Shown piece after piece: positions 42,681-53,935 of a stretch of DNA of 64,000 bases. Position 1 is the first letter of the stretch. Each line of letters starts with the position of its first letter. The translations under genes were made by a program, and so were the position numbers. The notes below the pieces were generated by a model that saw only the letters and a program-made list of their open reading frames with translations, had not been told where the DNA came from and did not search any database. Source of the DNA: Theocolax elegans (lineage: Eukaryota; Arthropoda; Insecta; Hymenoptera; Cerocephalidae); NCBI GenBank assembly GCA_026168455.1, contig CM047426.1, positions 47,141,973-47,205,972 of the forward strand, given 5' to 3'.

Positions 42681-43315
42681 GAGTGAGAGAGAGTGTAGAG
42701 CGAGAATGAGAGAGAGTATGAGAGATAGAATCAGAGTACGAGAGGTGCAGAGCGAGAGAGAGTATGAGGAAGAGTGAGGGAGTGCGAGAGTGAGAATGAG
42801 TAAGAATGAGAGTCTGTGTGAGTGAGAGAGAAAGAGAATGAGAGAGAGAATGAGAGAAAGAGAGAATGAGAGATGGAGAGGAAGAGAGATAGTGAGAATG
42901 AGAGATAGAGAGAATGAGAGATTGAGTGAATGAGAGATAGAGAGAATGAAAGATAGAGAGAATGAGAGAGAGAGAGAGAGGAAGGGAGAGGCAGACAGAG
43001 AGAGAGAGAGAGAGGGAAGGAGGGAGAGAATGATGTAGTGCGAGAGTGAGAGCATGTAAGAATGAGAGAGAGTGAGGGAGTGCGAGATTGACAGTAAGTA
43101 AAAATGAGGGACTGTAAGAGGGAGAGAGTGATATAGTGCGAGAATGAAAGCGAGTAAGAATGAGGAAGAGTGAGGGAGTGCGAGAGTAAGAGTGAGTAAG
43201 AATGAGGGACTGTGAGAGGGAGAGAGTGAATATGAATGAGGGTTTGTGAGGGAGTGTGAGGGAGAGAGTGAGAGAGTGAGAGAATGAGAGAGAGAATGGG
43301 AGATAGAGAGAGAGA
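42681..43315. repeat. GA-rich array
   Basis: Long imperfect GA repeat; its first about 250 bases parallel 40838-41090. It ends at the (ATCA)n tail of the next LINE fragment. Confidence 0.88.
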
Positions 43316-43617
43316 GATTGATTGATGTATTTATTGGGCCAATTATGGGGTAGAAACCCCATAGGCACTAAAGCGAACTGATACATAGAGTAAAACTTTT
43401 TTAGAACTAGGTAATAATATAAAATTCCATAACAAAAATATAAAATAAAAACCATGACAGAGTAAAGAATTAAAATAACAAAATAAAATATATGTACAAT
43501 TTATTAATATATTGATAATTTAAAACTTAACACAGAAGAAATGGTAGATGAAATAACATAGCAATACTGATTAAACTTAAACTTATATACCCAGGTGATA
43601 CAGAGAATTAGAGGTAG
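43316..43617 (-). mobile_element. short LINE 3'-UTR fragment, second copy
   Basis: Same family as 34829-35296: (ATCA)n tail next to TC, ggggtagaaacccc hairpin, and the same 5' boundary gatacagagaattagagg. It lacks about 150 internal bases of the first copy. Non-coding. Confidence 0.65.
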
Positions 43618-43656
43618 AGAGAGGGAGAGAGAGAGAGAGAGAGAGAATGAGAGATC

Positions 43657-44076
43657 GATTGATAACTATATTTATTTGAGCCAAAGTTGATACAACCGGA
43701 TGGCTCTAATCATATAAAATAGAACATATAAAATAAATTAGACAAATAAAAAAGAATTAATATAACCGATAATACATATGTAAAATAATAATTCACGCTA
43801 AATTAAAATTAAAATAATCTACGTCGCAAGCATTGGACATAAAATCGAATAAGTCACTATCCATCCACATGGACAAATTTTTATAATACATTTTAAAAAT
43901 ATTTACATTAGAGCACTCTCTTATTCTAGATATTATATTATCCCACGTTTCCATTGCTAAATAAATAAACGAAGATTTACACGCAAGATTCTTAACATTA
44001 GGTAGGTTAAAAACAGTATTTACTAGTTTGGGTCTACGCAATTCAATGCCAACAAAAGACATCTTATCGAATAAAT
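43657..44076 (-). pseudogene. LINE 5e, 3' part
   Basis: 3' UTR plus the last 90 or so codons of the LINE 5 ORF2 (LVNTVFNLPNVKNLACKSS, METWDNIISRIRECSN). The ORF is cut by the foldback at 44077 and resumes at 45458-45752. It carries the about 50 bases missing in copy a, so it is the most complete copy. Confidence 0.8.
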
Positions 44077-45457
44077 CGTCGTTCCCCGATAAGAAGGTGC
44101 TACCTCGGAATCCGGTTATAAAAGGTGCTCCCTCGGAGCCCGGTTGTAAAAGGTGCTACCTCGGAGTCCGGTTATAAAAGGTGCTACCTCGGAGTCCGGT
44201 TATAAAAGGTGCTACCTTGGAGTCCGGTTATAAAAGGTGCTAACTCGGAGTCCGGTTATAAAAGGTGATAAATTAGGAGCGAAATTTCAGTCTATGATTT
44301 TAAGTTGGTACTACTGCAAGTGTAAGCTCAGCAATAAGATTGGCAATTGTTTTTGGCAATTTTATAAAAGATTATTTTTATTTATCTATTAGTTATTTAT
44401 TATTATTTAGTAGTACCTATGCGTATATCGTCAAAAAATTTAAATAAACGTAATTCAGGTAAAGTTATTATTTAGTTTGAATATATTTTAAACTGTTTCT
44501 TTTTATATTTTAATCTCAAAAATAAGAAAATTACGTCGACATATATATGTACTAAACTTTGATAATTTCTTATATAGATTCAATAGATAATCATTGATAA
44601 ATTATAAAATTATAAATTATACTACTGCAAAAGTTAAAAAACTAATTATGATGAGTAGTAACTGCAGAAAATACATGGTAAATAATAATTAAGTATGTTT
44701 AAATGATAAAAATATAAGCTAAATGCGTAAATTTTAATAATTTCTCGCAAACTGTCATTTTTCGCAATTTTAATTTTAATTTGACAAATGTAATTTAACA
44801 CTGACACCTCTTAAACAATTTTAAAGCATGTCAACTATTCAATTTTGGCGGTTGTATTCGAATCATTTTGTACCTTATTCCCTTTCTCTCCCTTGTTTAA
44901 CTCTAGCGAAAAAATCTCACTCCGTAAAATAGAACCTTCGGCAGTTGTGTCGAAATGTATTATAAAAATTGAGTTATTTAAAACCAACAATTGTCTACAG
45001 TGTATATTTCATCTATTTTGTTTTATTTATAATTATTATAAACATTATGTTACGGTATTAAGTTTTACGATATATTGTTAAATTCCGCATTAAAAATAAG
45101 AGTACAACGTTAAATAATAGATAAATAAAAATAATCTTTTATAAAATTACCAAAAAACAATTGTCAATATTATTGTTAAGCTAAACCGGCAGTAGTACCA
45201 ACTTAAAATCATAGACGAAAAATTCGTTCCTGAGTTATCACCTTTTATAACCGGACTCCGAGGTAGCACCTTTTATAACCGGACTCCGAGGTAGCACCTT
45301 TTATAACCGGGCTCCGAGGTAGCACCTTTTATAACCGGATTCCGAGGTAGCACCTTTTATTACCGGGCTCCGAGGTAGCACCTTTTATAACCGGATTCCG
45401 AGGTAGCACCTTTTATAATCGGATTCCGAGGTAGCACCCTCTTATCGGGGAACGACG
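44077..45457. mobile_element. TIR foldback element with 28-bp minisatellites at both ends
   Basis: 1,381 bp with an 18-bp perfect terminal inverted repeat (CGTCGTTCCCCGATAAGA) and a 4-bp target duplication AAAT (44073-44076 and 45458-45461); the empty site is seen in LINE 5c. Next to each end is an array of about six or seven 28-bp units, in opposite orientation on the two sides, then an inverted block (left about 44280-44420, right about 45087-45240), then about 0.65 kb of AT-rich core (44430-45086) with no transposase. The family is unknown to me. Confidence 0.88.
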
Positions 45458-45752
45458 AAATATTGAGGTGTTTGGGTGGCCGACAATTTATACATAAAAG
45501 ACCAAGGAAATATTTCCGTCGAACATTTAATGGAAGCCAGTTTAGCTGATCATAGAAAGGCTGCAATGCTACCTCACGTTTTAGATGAAAAATAAATCTA
45601 ACAACGGTATTACACATGCGTTGAACTTTAATATTAAGATAAGATGGAAGATCTAAAAGTACGAGACAAGCATAGTCAAAGTGTGGAATAATTAAAGCAT
45701 TAGTCAGCAAAAATCGAGCACGCACAAGGAGACAACTGCCTTTGTAACGTAA
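45458..45752 (-). pseudogene. LINE 5e, 5' part
   Basis: Continuation of the interrupted LINE 5e ORF2 C-terminus (ALIIPHFDYAC...LPLNVRRKYF). The 5' truncation lies at GA array at about 45752. Confidence 0.8.
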
Positions 45753-46045
45753 AGAGAGAGAGAGAGAGAGAGTGTAGAGCGAGAATGAGAGAGAGTATGA
45801 GAGATAGAATCAAAGAACGAGAGGTGCAGAGCGAGAGAGAGTATGAGGAAGAGTGAGGGAGTGCGAGAGTGAGAATGAGTAAGAATGAGAGTCTGTGTGA
45901 GTGAGAGAAAAAGAGAATGAGAGAGAGTATGAGAGAAAGAGAGAATGAGAGATTGAGAGGATGAGAGATAGTGAGAATGAGAGATAGAGAGAATGAGAGA
46001 TAGAGAGAAAACGAAAGTTAGAGTAATAGAGTGCGAGAGTAAGAG
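45753..46045. repeat. GA-rich array
   Basis: Imperfect GA repeat, third parallel to the arrays after LINE 5b and 5d. It is the right edge of the microsatellite-LINE cluster. Confidence 0.85.
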
Positions 46046-46837
46046 CTAGGTCCCGGTTCAAATCTCGGCTGATGCTGTTTTCATTGAAATTTCGAAAATG
46101 TCTGAAGAGTTGTATTTTATTTTTCATACAAGAAATTATAAGAATATTGCATTGTTCAAGGATTTCTCGGTGACATAATGTTATAATAACTTGAAGCTTT
46201 GTAAAATGATAGATAATTACATAACAGAGGGCAACTAACTCCTGTTTTTGCGTAAATTTGTTTTTATTAATTGTTATAAGTAAATTAGTTGTTTTTTCGT
46301 CTGCTATTTTCTGGTGCGAAATTTGTATTTGTAATTGAGTATGATACCCACTTAAATAAGTTATCAATCGACATAAGAAGGTTTAAAACGTGTAATGAAC
46401 GAAAAATGGCTGAAATGAGTCTTTGACATGACATCTTACCTGGGATATGATCTGAGATCTCCAGTGAGATTTTTTAATATATATATATATATATAAGTAA
46501 ACAATATAACAAAAATAATATAACAAAACAATATATCAAAAATTGTAAAAGAAATCGTTATTTCTATTTGAACTTTTAATATTTGTCATCCTAGTACATG
46601 TGGTATTTTAAATTCTAATTGGAATGTTATATATAATAATTTATTAATATGAATCGATCTATTATGAATTATATAAAGTTTATCAGGTATTAATGTAAAT
46701 AATAATATTAGAATTAATTATTGGGAATAACAAAAATAATATTACGGATTTATCCCAACAAATTATATAATTGTAATATTTATTTAATTACTAGTACTAT
46801 AAATTATTTTACTAAATAGTTTTTAAAAAGTAATTAT
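46046..46837. other. AT-rich sequence, no gene seen
   Basis: Starts with gctaggtcccggttcaaatc, which contains a B-box-like word (GGTTCAAATC), but no A-box is present because GA array lies upstream. A (TA)n run is at about 46477-46495. No ORF is supported. Confidence 0.4.
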
Positions 46838-47287
46838 AACTTTTTACAGAATTGAAGGCCATAAAAATGCTACAGACCACTTGAAAGGTATTGCTCCAAG
46901 CTTTCTTTTAGACGTTTGGATAAAAAAATCAATTGTGGCGCACTTGCACTTTTTTTAAGTTGAATATTGACATGTAGTTTATATAACATTTACCTTGGAA
47001 TTAGAAATTCTAACCCAGATGAATAAATTCTAGACACAATTAGCAACGAAAGTTACATACAATGTTCTATAGTAAAAGTTGATAGATTTTGAGTTAAATA
47101 GCGGTGAATCCAGCTGGTGTTGAAAAAAACTTGGAAAAATTCACTTTTTGAGGTTAGAATAACTTATGAGCAAATAAATTCCGGTATCTAAAAATTTTTT
47201 TCTGTATTCTGTGAAATATTTGCTATGTGTACCCAAAATTTGGTGCATATTAAAATTTTGATCGGACCAGTTCACGTGGAATACCCC
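46838..47287. mobile_element. half copy of the 1-kb foldback element
   Basis: Corresponds to the right arm of the complete element at 49608-50602 (tttttacagaattgaaggcc ... cacgtggaatacccc), with scattered differences. The left arm is absent. Confidence 0.8.
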
Positions 47288-47309
47288 ATATATATTAAAT
47301 AAATATTCC

Positions 47310-47313
47310 GCCG

Positions 47314-47354
<41 letters not shown>
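47310..47354. repeat. (CG)n(CA)n microsatellite
   Basis: ccgccgcgcgcgcgc followed by (AC) repeats. It occupies the place where the left terminus of the palindromic element should be. Confidence 0.85.
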
Positions 47355-47357
<3 letters not shown>

Positions 47358-49597
47358 TACACAAGTAAAAATATATTTGAATAGAGTGTAGCTAAATTTT
47401 TAGACTTGAGTTTCAATTAGTACCAGAGTTGTAGCCGATCAAAAAATCGAATTTTTTGAAAAAAATGACTTTTTGGCCATTTTTAACACTTAATAACTCA
47501 AAATCTAACAATTTTTTTTATATACAGTAAATTTGTAAAAGTTTATAAATTTCAAGAAGAATCTGTTGAAATATTTAATTTGTATTAGTTTAAAACATTG
47601 AATATAGTTATAATTAATAAAAACCTTTATAGTAAAAAAAAGGGTTGTACGATCAAAAATATTTAATCCATCCAAAAATCTAATTCATCGATGATTAATT
47701 ACCTTCAAAATGATGCAAAGTTTGAGTGCGGCAGAGCTTTTTAGACAAAGTTATATGCTATTAATTAAAAATATGCTATTTATTGTTAGTCACTGATACT
47801 TTTCAATGTCTAAGCTGCTAAAAAACACAAATCAATAGGTATAAACATACTGCTTTGTGTTTGTAAGCAGCTTAGAGATTGAAAAGTATCAGTAACTAAC
47901 ATTAAATAGTATATTTTTGTATTATTGAAGAATAATAGTGCCATGTTGTTTGAATGCAAGTATACGGTTACTCTGTCTTTTTCATAAAATGCATTTGCTC
48001 TCTTTTTTTAAGAAATTTGCCTAAAACACCATAACTTTGTCTGAAATGCTCTGCCGCACTCAAACTTTGCACCATTTGAAGGTAATTAATTATCGATGAA
48101 TTAGATTCTTGGATGGATAAAATATTTTTGATCGTACAACCCTTTTTTTACTATAAAGGTTTTTATTGATTATAACTATATTCAAAGTTTAAAAATAATA
48201 TAAATGAAATATTTCAACTGATTCTTCTTGAAATTAATAAACTTTTCAAATTTAATGTATATAAGAAAAAATTGTTTGATTTTGAGTTATTAAGTGATAA
48301 AAATGTCCAAAAAGTCATTTTTTTCAAAAAATTCGCTTTTTTGATCGGCTACAGCTCTGGTACTAATTGAAACTCAAGTCTAAAACTTTAGCTACGCTCT
48401 ATTCAAGTATTTTTTTACTGATTCCATACATTAAAACAAAATTCTTTTTAACTGGAACACTTCACATGGAAATACACAAGTAAAAATATATTTGAATAGA
48501 GTGTAGCTAAATTTTTAGACTTGAGTTTCAATTAGTACCAGAGTTGTAGCGATCAAAAAATCGAATTTTTTGAAAAAAATGACTTTTTGGCCATTTTTAA
48601 CACTTAATAACTCAAAATCTAACAATTTTTTTTTATATACAGTAAATTTGTAAAAGTTTATAAATTTCAAGAAGAATCTGTTGAAATATTTAATTTGTAT
48701 TAGTTTAAACATTGAATATAGTTATAATTAATAAAAACCTTTATAGTAAAAAAAGGGTTGTACGATCAAAAATATTTAATCCATCCAAAAATCTAATTCA
48801 TCGATGATTAATTACCTTCAAAATGATGCAAAGTTTGAGTGCGGCAGAGCTTTTTAGACAAAGTTATATGCTATAATTAAAAATATGCTATTTATTGTTA
48901 GTCACTGATACTTTTCAATGTCTAAGCTGCTAAAAACACAAATCAATAGGTATAAACATACTGCTTTGTGTTTGTAAGCAGCTTAGAGATTGAAAAGTAT
49001 CAGTAACTAACATTAAATAGTATATTTTTGTATTATTGAAGAATAATAGTGCCATGTTGTTTGAATGCAAGTATACGGTTACTCTGTCTTTTTCATAAAA
49101 TGCATTTGCTCTCTTTTTTTAAGAAATTTGCCTAAAAACACCATAACTTTGTCTGAAATGCTCTGCCGCACTCAAACTTTGCACCATTTTGAAGGTAATT
49201 AATTATCGATGAATTAGATTCTTGGATGGATAAAATATTTTTGATCGTACAACCCTTTTTTTTACTATAAAGGTTTTTATTGATTATAACTATATTCAAA
49301 GTTTAAAAATAATATAAATGAAATATTTCAACTGATTCTTCTTGAAATTAATAAACTTTTCAAATTTAATGTATATAAGAAAAAATTGTTTGATTTTGAG
49401 TTATTAAGTGATAAAAATGTCCAAAAAGTCATTTTTTTCAAAAAATTCGCTTTTTTGATCGGCTACAGCTCTGGTACTAATTGAAACTCAAGTCTAAAAC
49501 TTTAGCTACGCTCTATTCAAGTATTTTTTTACTGATTCCATACATTAAAACAAAATTCTTTTTTTAACTGGAACACTTCACATGGAATCTCCCATAT
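47355..49597. mobile_element. two 1.1-kb palindromic elements in tandem
   Basis: Copy 1 (47355-48469) and copy 2 (48470 to about 49590) are near-identical with a period of 1,115. Each is itself a long inverted repeat: gtaaaaatatatttgaatag at the left is mirrored by ctattcaagta at the right, with the centre near 47840 and 48960. The right end, cacttcacatggaatctccc, resembles the terminus of the neighbouring 1-kb foldback (cacttcacgtggaatacccc). No coding capacity. Confidence 0.85.
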
Positions 49598-49607
49598 ATA
49601 TATATAT

Positions 49608-50602
49608 GGGGTATTCCACGTGAAGTGGTCCGATCAAAATTTTAAAATGCGCCAAATTTTGGGTACACATTGCAAATATTTTTAAGAATACAGAAAAAAA
49701 TTTTTAGATACTGGTATTTATTAGTTCAAAAGTTATTCTAACCTCAAAAAGTGAACTTTTTCCAGTTTTTTTCAACAACAGCTGGGTTCATCGCTATTTA
49801 ACTCAAAATCTATCAACTTTTACTATAGAACATTATATGTAACATTCGTTGCTAATTGTGTCTGGAATTTGTCCTTCTGGGTTAGAATTTCTAATTTCAA
49901 GGTAAATGTTAGATAAACTACATGTCAATATTCAACTTGAAAAAAATCTAACTTCGCCACAATTTATTTTTTTATCCAAAAGTCCAAAAGAAAGCTTGGA
50001 GCAATACCTTTCAAATGATCTGTAGCATTTTTATGGCCTTCAATTCTGTAAAAAGTTATGATAATTTAAAGAAAGACAAAAAATTCACAAAAATTAACTT
50101 GGTATTTCTCATTTAAATTTTTTAAAAAATTTCGTCTTTCTTTAAATTATCATACCTTTTTACAGAATTGAAGGCCATAAAAATGCTACAGATCATTTGA
50201 AAGGTATTGCTCCAAGCTTTCTTTTGGACTTTTGGATAAAAAAATCAATTGTGGCGAAGTTAGATTTTTTCAAGTTGAATATTGACATGTAGTTTATCTA
50301 ACATTTACCTTGAAATTAGAAATTCTAACCCAGAAGGATAAATTCCAGACACAATTAGCAACGAATGTTACATATACTGTTCTATAGTAAAAGTTGATAG
50401 ATTTTGAGTTAAATAGCGATGAACCCAGCTGGTGTTGAAAAAAACTGGAAAAAGTTCACTTTTTGAGGTTAGAATAACTTTTGAACTAATAAATACCAGT
50501 ATCAAAAAATTTTTTTCTGTATTCTTAAAAACATTTGCAATGTGTACCCAAAATTTGGCGCATTTTAAAATTTTGATCCGACCACTTCACGTGGAATACC
50601 CC
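49608..50602. mobile_element. 1-kb foldback (MITE-like) element
   Basis: Starts ggggtattccacgtgaagtg and ends with its reverse complement. Arms are about 470 bases (49608-50077 and 50134-50602) around a 56-base loop. TA-rich flanks suggest a TA target. Non-coding; any ORF in one arm has its mirror in the other. Confidence 0.9.
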
Positions 50603-50702
50603 ATATATATATAATTATTGAGTGATTTTTTGTCGTCCATGCAGTGTATTTAGGAGTAGTTTAGGTTTTCCTCGATATTGATGAACAAACCATATTTATT
50701 TA

Positions 50703-50745
50703 TTTGGCGACGTTTCGATGGATATCATCCATCCTCATCAGGCTA
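50703..50745 (-). ncRNA. candidate hammerhead ribozyme motif
   Basis: On the minus strand CTGATGA (50735-50741) is followed by a 7-bp stem GATGGAT/ATCCATC and GAAACGTC (50709-50716). These are the conserved catalytic core words, with one extra G after CTGATGA. Helix I pairing is weak (GC/GC only), so this copy may be inactive. Hammerheads in the terminal repeats of Penelope-like elements are known. Confidence 0.5.
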
Positions 50746-51667
50746 TATCTTTCTTTTATTAAAAAATTATTTCATTTTACAACATCTTTTTAACACCATT
50801 TTTACATATATAAATCTAAGTTGGTTATTATTTCGTCAATATATAGGTATACAGTATTAACATAATCTCTGATGCGTCGCTCTAAAATTGAAAACAATGA
50901 TTAAAATAACAAACGTTTAACAATTTTTGCACAGAGATTGAGGTTATATGTAACATACCTTTCACCTATTGTTGTGTCCATAATCAACACAAAAAATTGA
51001 AAATTAAATAAATACTTGAAGAACATTACAAAATAAATTAACACATAATCACACATATTAAGCAAAAGGCAGTCAAATATTAAAATAAAGCAAACAATGT
51101 ATATCACAGACGGTTAATACTGGAAAATTTGAAATCTCACGTCTCCCGTTTCCAGAGACACCTATGCGATCAATCTTAATCAGATCGACAACTCAGTCAT
51201 CCCCACCACAGGCGCGAAATTTCAAATTACGTACATTATGTGTACTGATAAGTAATAAAAATTAATAAATTATTTATGATTATATACAAGAGAACTCAAA
51301 AAAAATTTTATAAGACTAAAATAAAATTTACCATTTCAATAAAAAATTTTTTTCCGTTGAAACAAATAATAATTGATAATAAAAAATTTTAATAATTAAA
51401 TTTAAATAGTTAAATATTTTATTTACTTTTAAATATAGTAGATTAACTAAATAATTTTTATAATAAACAAGAATCTTTTAATTATGAACCTAAATGAGAA
51501 GAAATTAAAGAACCATAAATATATATTTGAATTTACCGCGCCGCGCATCATTCAAGAACAATACGCGCAGTAAGAATCGATCAAGACGCTAGTCAATCAC
51601 TCGCCTTACCCAAACATCTGATCGATATACATTGATTTCAGGTTATGTCATTGGGGAGAGATACACA

Positions 51668-52100
51668 TTATAATTTAGATTTTAATTTAATACTATTGAT
51701 AATGTCACTGTAATGTTGGCTAAGGTGTCTAGTATCGTCTTTGCAATTGATCGCATTATGTTGCAGATTTATGATGAACATTTCTGATAATACTCGTTTT
51801 TTCCAATTCTTTTCAGTATCAAGTATTTTGACGTTGTCAAAATCTAACGAATGATCATATGCGAGCATATGTACATTGATTACATAGTGCGACTCAGTTT
51901 TGTTTATATTAGCTTTGTGTTCTTTAATACGACATTTTACTTGTCTCTTTGTTTCACCTACATAACTAGCCTTACATTCCTTGCAATCTATTTTATACAG
52001 TACATTAGTTTTAGTTAATTAGTCTATTTTATCTTTGCCCCTCACAATAACATCATCAATTTTATTATAAATTTTATGTATAACTTTGATAGCTTTGTCT
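51668..52100 (-). pseudogene. Penelope GIY-YIG endonuclease domain, broken
   Basis: VLYKIDCKECKASYVGETKR near 51945-52010 matches the GIY-YIG variant with a CXXC pair found in Penelope-like elements, and RIKEHKANIN follows with the conserved Arg and His. The C-terminus ends at 51668. Upstream stops (for example at about 52020 and 52125) separate it from RT. The domain would nick target DNA in an intact protein. Confidence 0.72.
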
Positions 52101-52467
52101 TTCATAGAACCAGATACTTTTTCTTAAAATTTAGAAATAAAAGGAATATTTAAAGTTGCTTTATAATTAGTTACTGCTCTATTATTAACTTGAACATTGT
52201 TATGACTAGAACTATATTTTATTTTCTCTAATCTTTTTCTTACATTATGATTTATAAACTTTTTTGGGTAACAATTATTTTTTTAAAAATTCTTTGACTA
52301 GTTTAATATTGGTTCCATGAAATTTTTCATGTGCTAACAAAATTGCCTTGCCCACTAATGTATATACCATAGCCCGCTTCTGCTACATTGTATGACTAGA
52401 TTCAAAATGTAAAAATCGTCCTGAAAAGGTATCTTTCCTATACCAATTAGTAATAACTTTTCTATTT

Positions 52468-53310
52468 TCATCTCTTATTAGAGATACCTCTAAAAAACTC
52501 ATAACCATTATTCTCTTTTTCATGAGTGAACTGCAATTTCTCATGGTAGTTATTGAAAACTTCAATTACATTTGTTAATTTATTTTCGGGAATACACATA
52601 ATTGTATCATCCACATATCTGTAATAGAACGGTGGAATAAAATCTAATTTTTTGAGACAGTATTGCTCCAAATCTGTCATAACAATATCAGCAAAAATCG
52701 GGCTTATCGGGCTGCCCACAGGACTTCCATATAGTTGTTGATAATATTTATTATCCCATTGAAAGTAAGTGTTGCACATCAAAAATTTAACTGCTTCAAT
52801 TAATTCATGCAGAGAAACATTATGTATTTTTCTTATTAAATGGTATCTTTTTTCAATACCTTTAAGAACCAATTCTTCTGGGACATTAGTGAACAAGGAG
52901 ACTACGTCTAGTGAAATTATTATATAATTTGCAGGGGTGTCACAGTTGCTAAGTTTTTTAATTAATTCGACACTATTTTTTACATAAGATTTAGGTTTCT
53001 TAATACTATTTGTGATCATTTTTTCCACAATTTTGGATACTTTATATGTGGGGCTACGAATACAAGATACAATAGGCCTTAATGGTACATCCTTCTTGTG
53101 TATCTTTGGCAGCCAATAAATTCTTGGTAGCGTTGTATCAGTTTGTGTTATTTCATTCCTATGGTATTTTTTATCTAATAACTCTAACTCATTCCATTTT
53201 TTCATTATTGCGTGTGTATCTTTTTGGAGTTTGTTTAATGGATTTTTCATAATTTGACGATATGTGTTTTTATCAGATATTAATTTCTCCATTTTTTTCT
53301 TTATAAGTCT
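52468..53310 (-). pseudogene. Penelope-type reverse transcriptase
   Basis: The frame from Met 53292 shows YWLPKIHKKDVPLRPIVSC, YIIISLDVVSLFTNVP (catalytic Asp), YQQLYGSPVGSPISPIFADI and the catalytic YRYVDD near 52610-52630. These are the signature blocks of Penelope-like RT, which groups near telomerase. A preceding stretch in another frame reads ADKGNVTLAI, so a frameshift separates it from the N-terminus near 53310-53376. The frame breaks again near 52468-52500. Confidence 0.82.
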
Positions 53311-53375
53311 GAGTTTCTATAGCAAGTGTGACATTACCTTTGTCAGCAAATGTAAAAAATATATCTTTGTGATTT

Positions 53376-53912
53376 TTAAAAAATTTTTTTGTTTTGATTC
53401 AATCTCTGTGCAAACAATCTATCTTCATACTTAATGTGTTCAGTTTTTTTAAAGCTATTCGTCATGCAATTTGTAACATTTTTTCTAATAAAATTGACAG
53501 TTTCCTGGGAAAACTCATTATTCTCAAATAATTGTTCTACATTTTTTATGGTTTCAATTATTGTATGTTTGTCAAAACTGTTACTTGTACTATATTTTTG
53601 TCCTAAACTTACTATATCTTTAACCTCATCTGGAATATTTGTATTAGTCAAATTAACAAAACACTTATTATTTGTAGCGATTCTATTCTGTTGCAGAACA
53701 CAATTATTTGAGAAATTAGTCCGCTTATTACCATTGTTTTCAATTTTACAATTATATAACTTATCGAATTTTTTCTTATGTACTAAATCTAACTTTCTTT
53801 TTATTACATTGGTTCTAACTTCTTCGAGTTGTCTTTCATGAAAGCTTTGTGTAATGAAATTTGCAACATTTCTAGAAACGTTGCTGCAAGCTGTTAGCAA
53901 TGTTTCATGCAA
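53376..53912 (-). pseudogene. Penelope N-terminal region
   Basis: A 178-codon frame upstream of RT. It is Asn/Lys-rich and includes FVNLTNTNIPDEVKDIVSLG, a block that fits the conserved NLTN/IP...LSLG region before Penelope RT. The true start may lie further upstream. The order and spacing with RT support it as the same gene after a frameshift. Confidence 0.65.
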
Positions 53913-53935
53913 TATATCATTTTACCGTGATTTTT

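Larger units (their letters stand above)
50640..53935 (-). mobile_element. Penelope-like element, decayed
   Basis: On the minus strand it has an N-terminal region, a Penelope-type reverse transcriptase and a C-terminal GIY-YIG-like endonuclease, then about 1 kb of 3' sequence with a candidate hammerhead ribozyme near 50703-50745. Both borders are estimates. Several frameshifts and stops make it inactive. Confidence 0.78.

Noticed and set aside
46046..46090. B-box-like word GGTTCAAATC as a tRNA gene
   Set aside because: The upstream half is GA microsatellite, there is no A-box and the T-stem pairs poorly.
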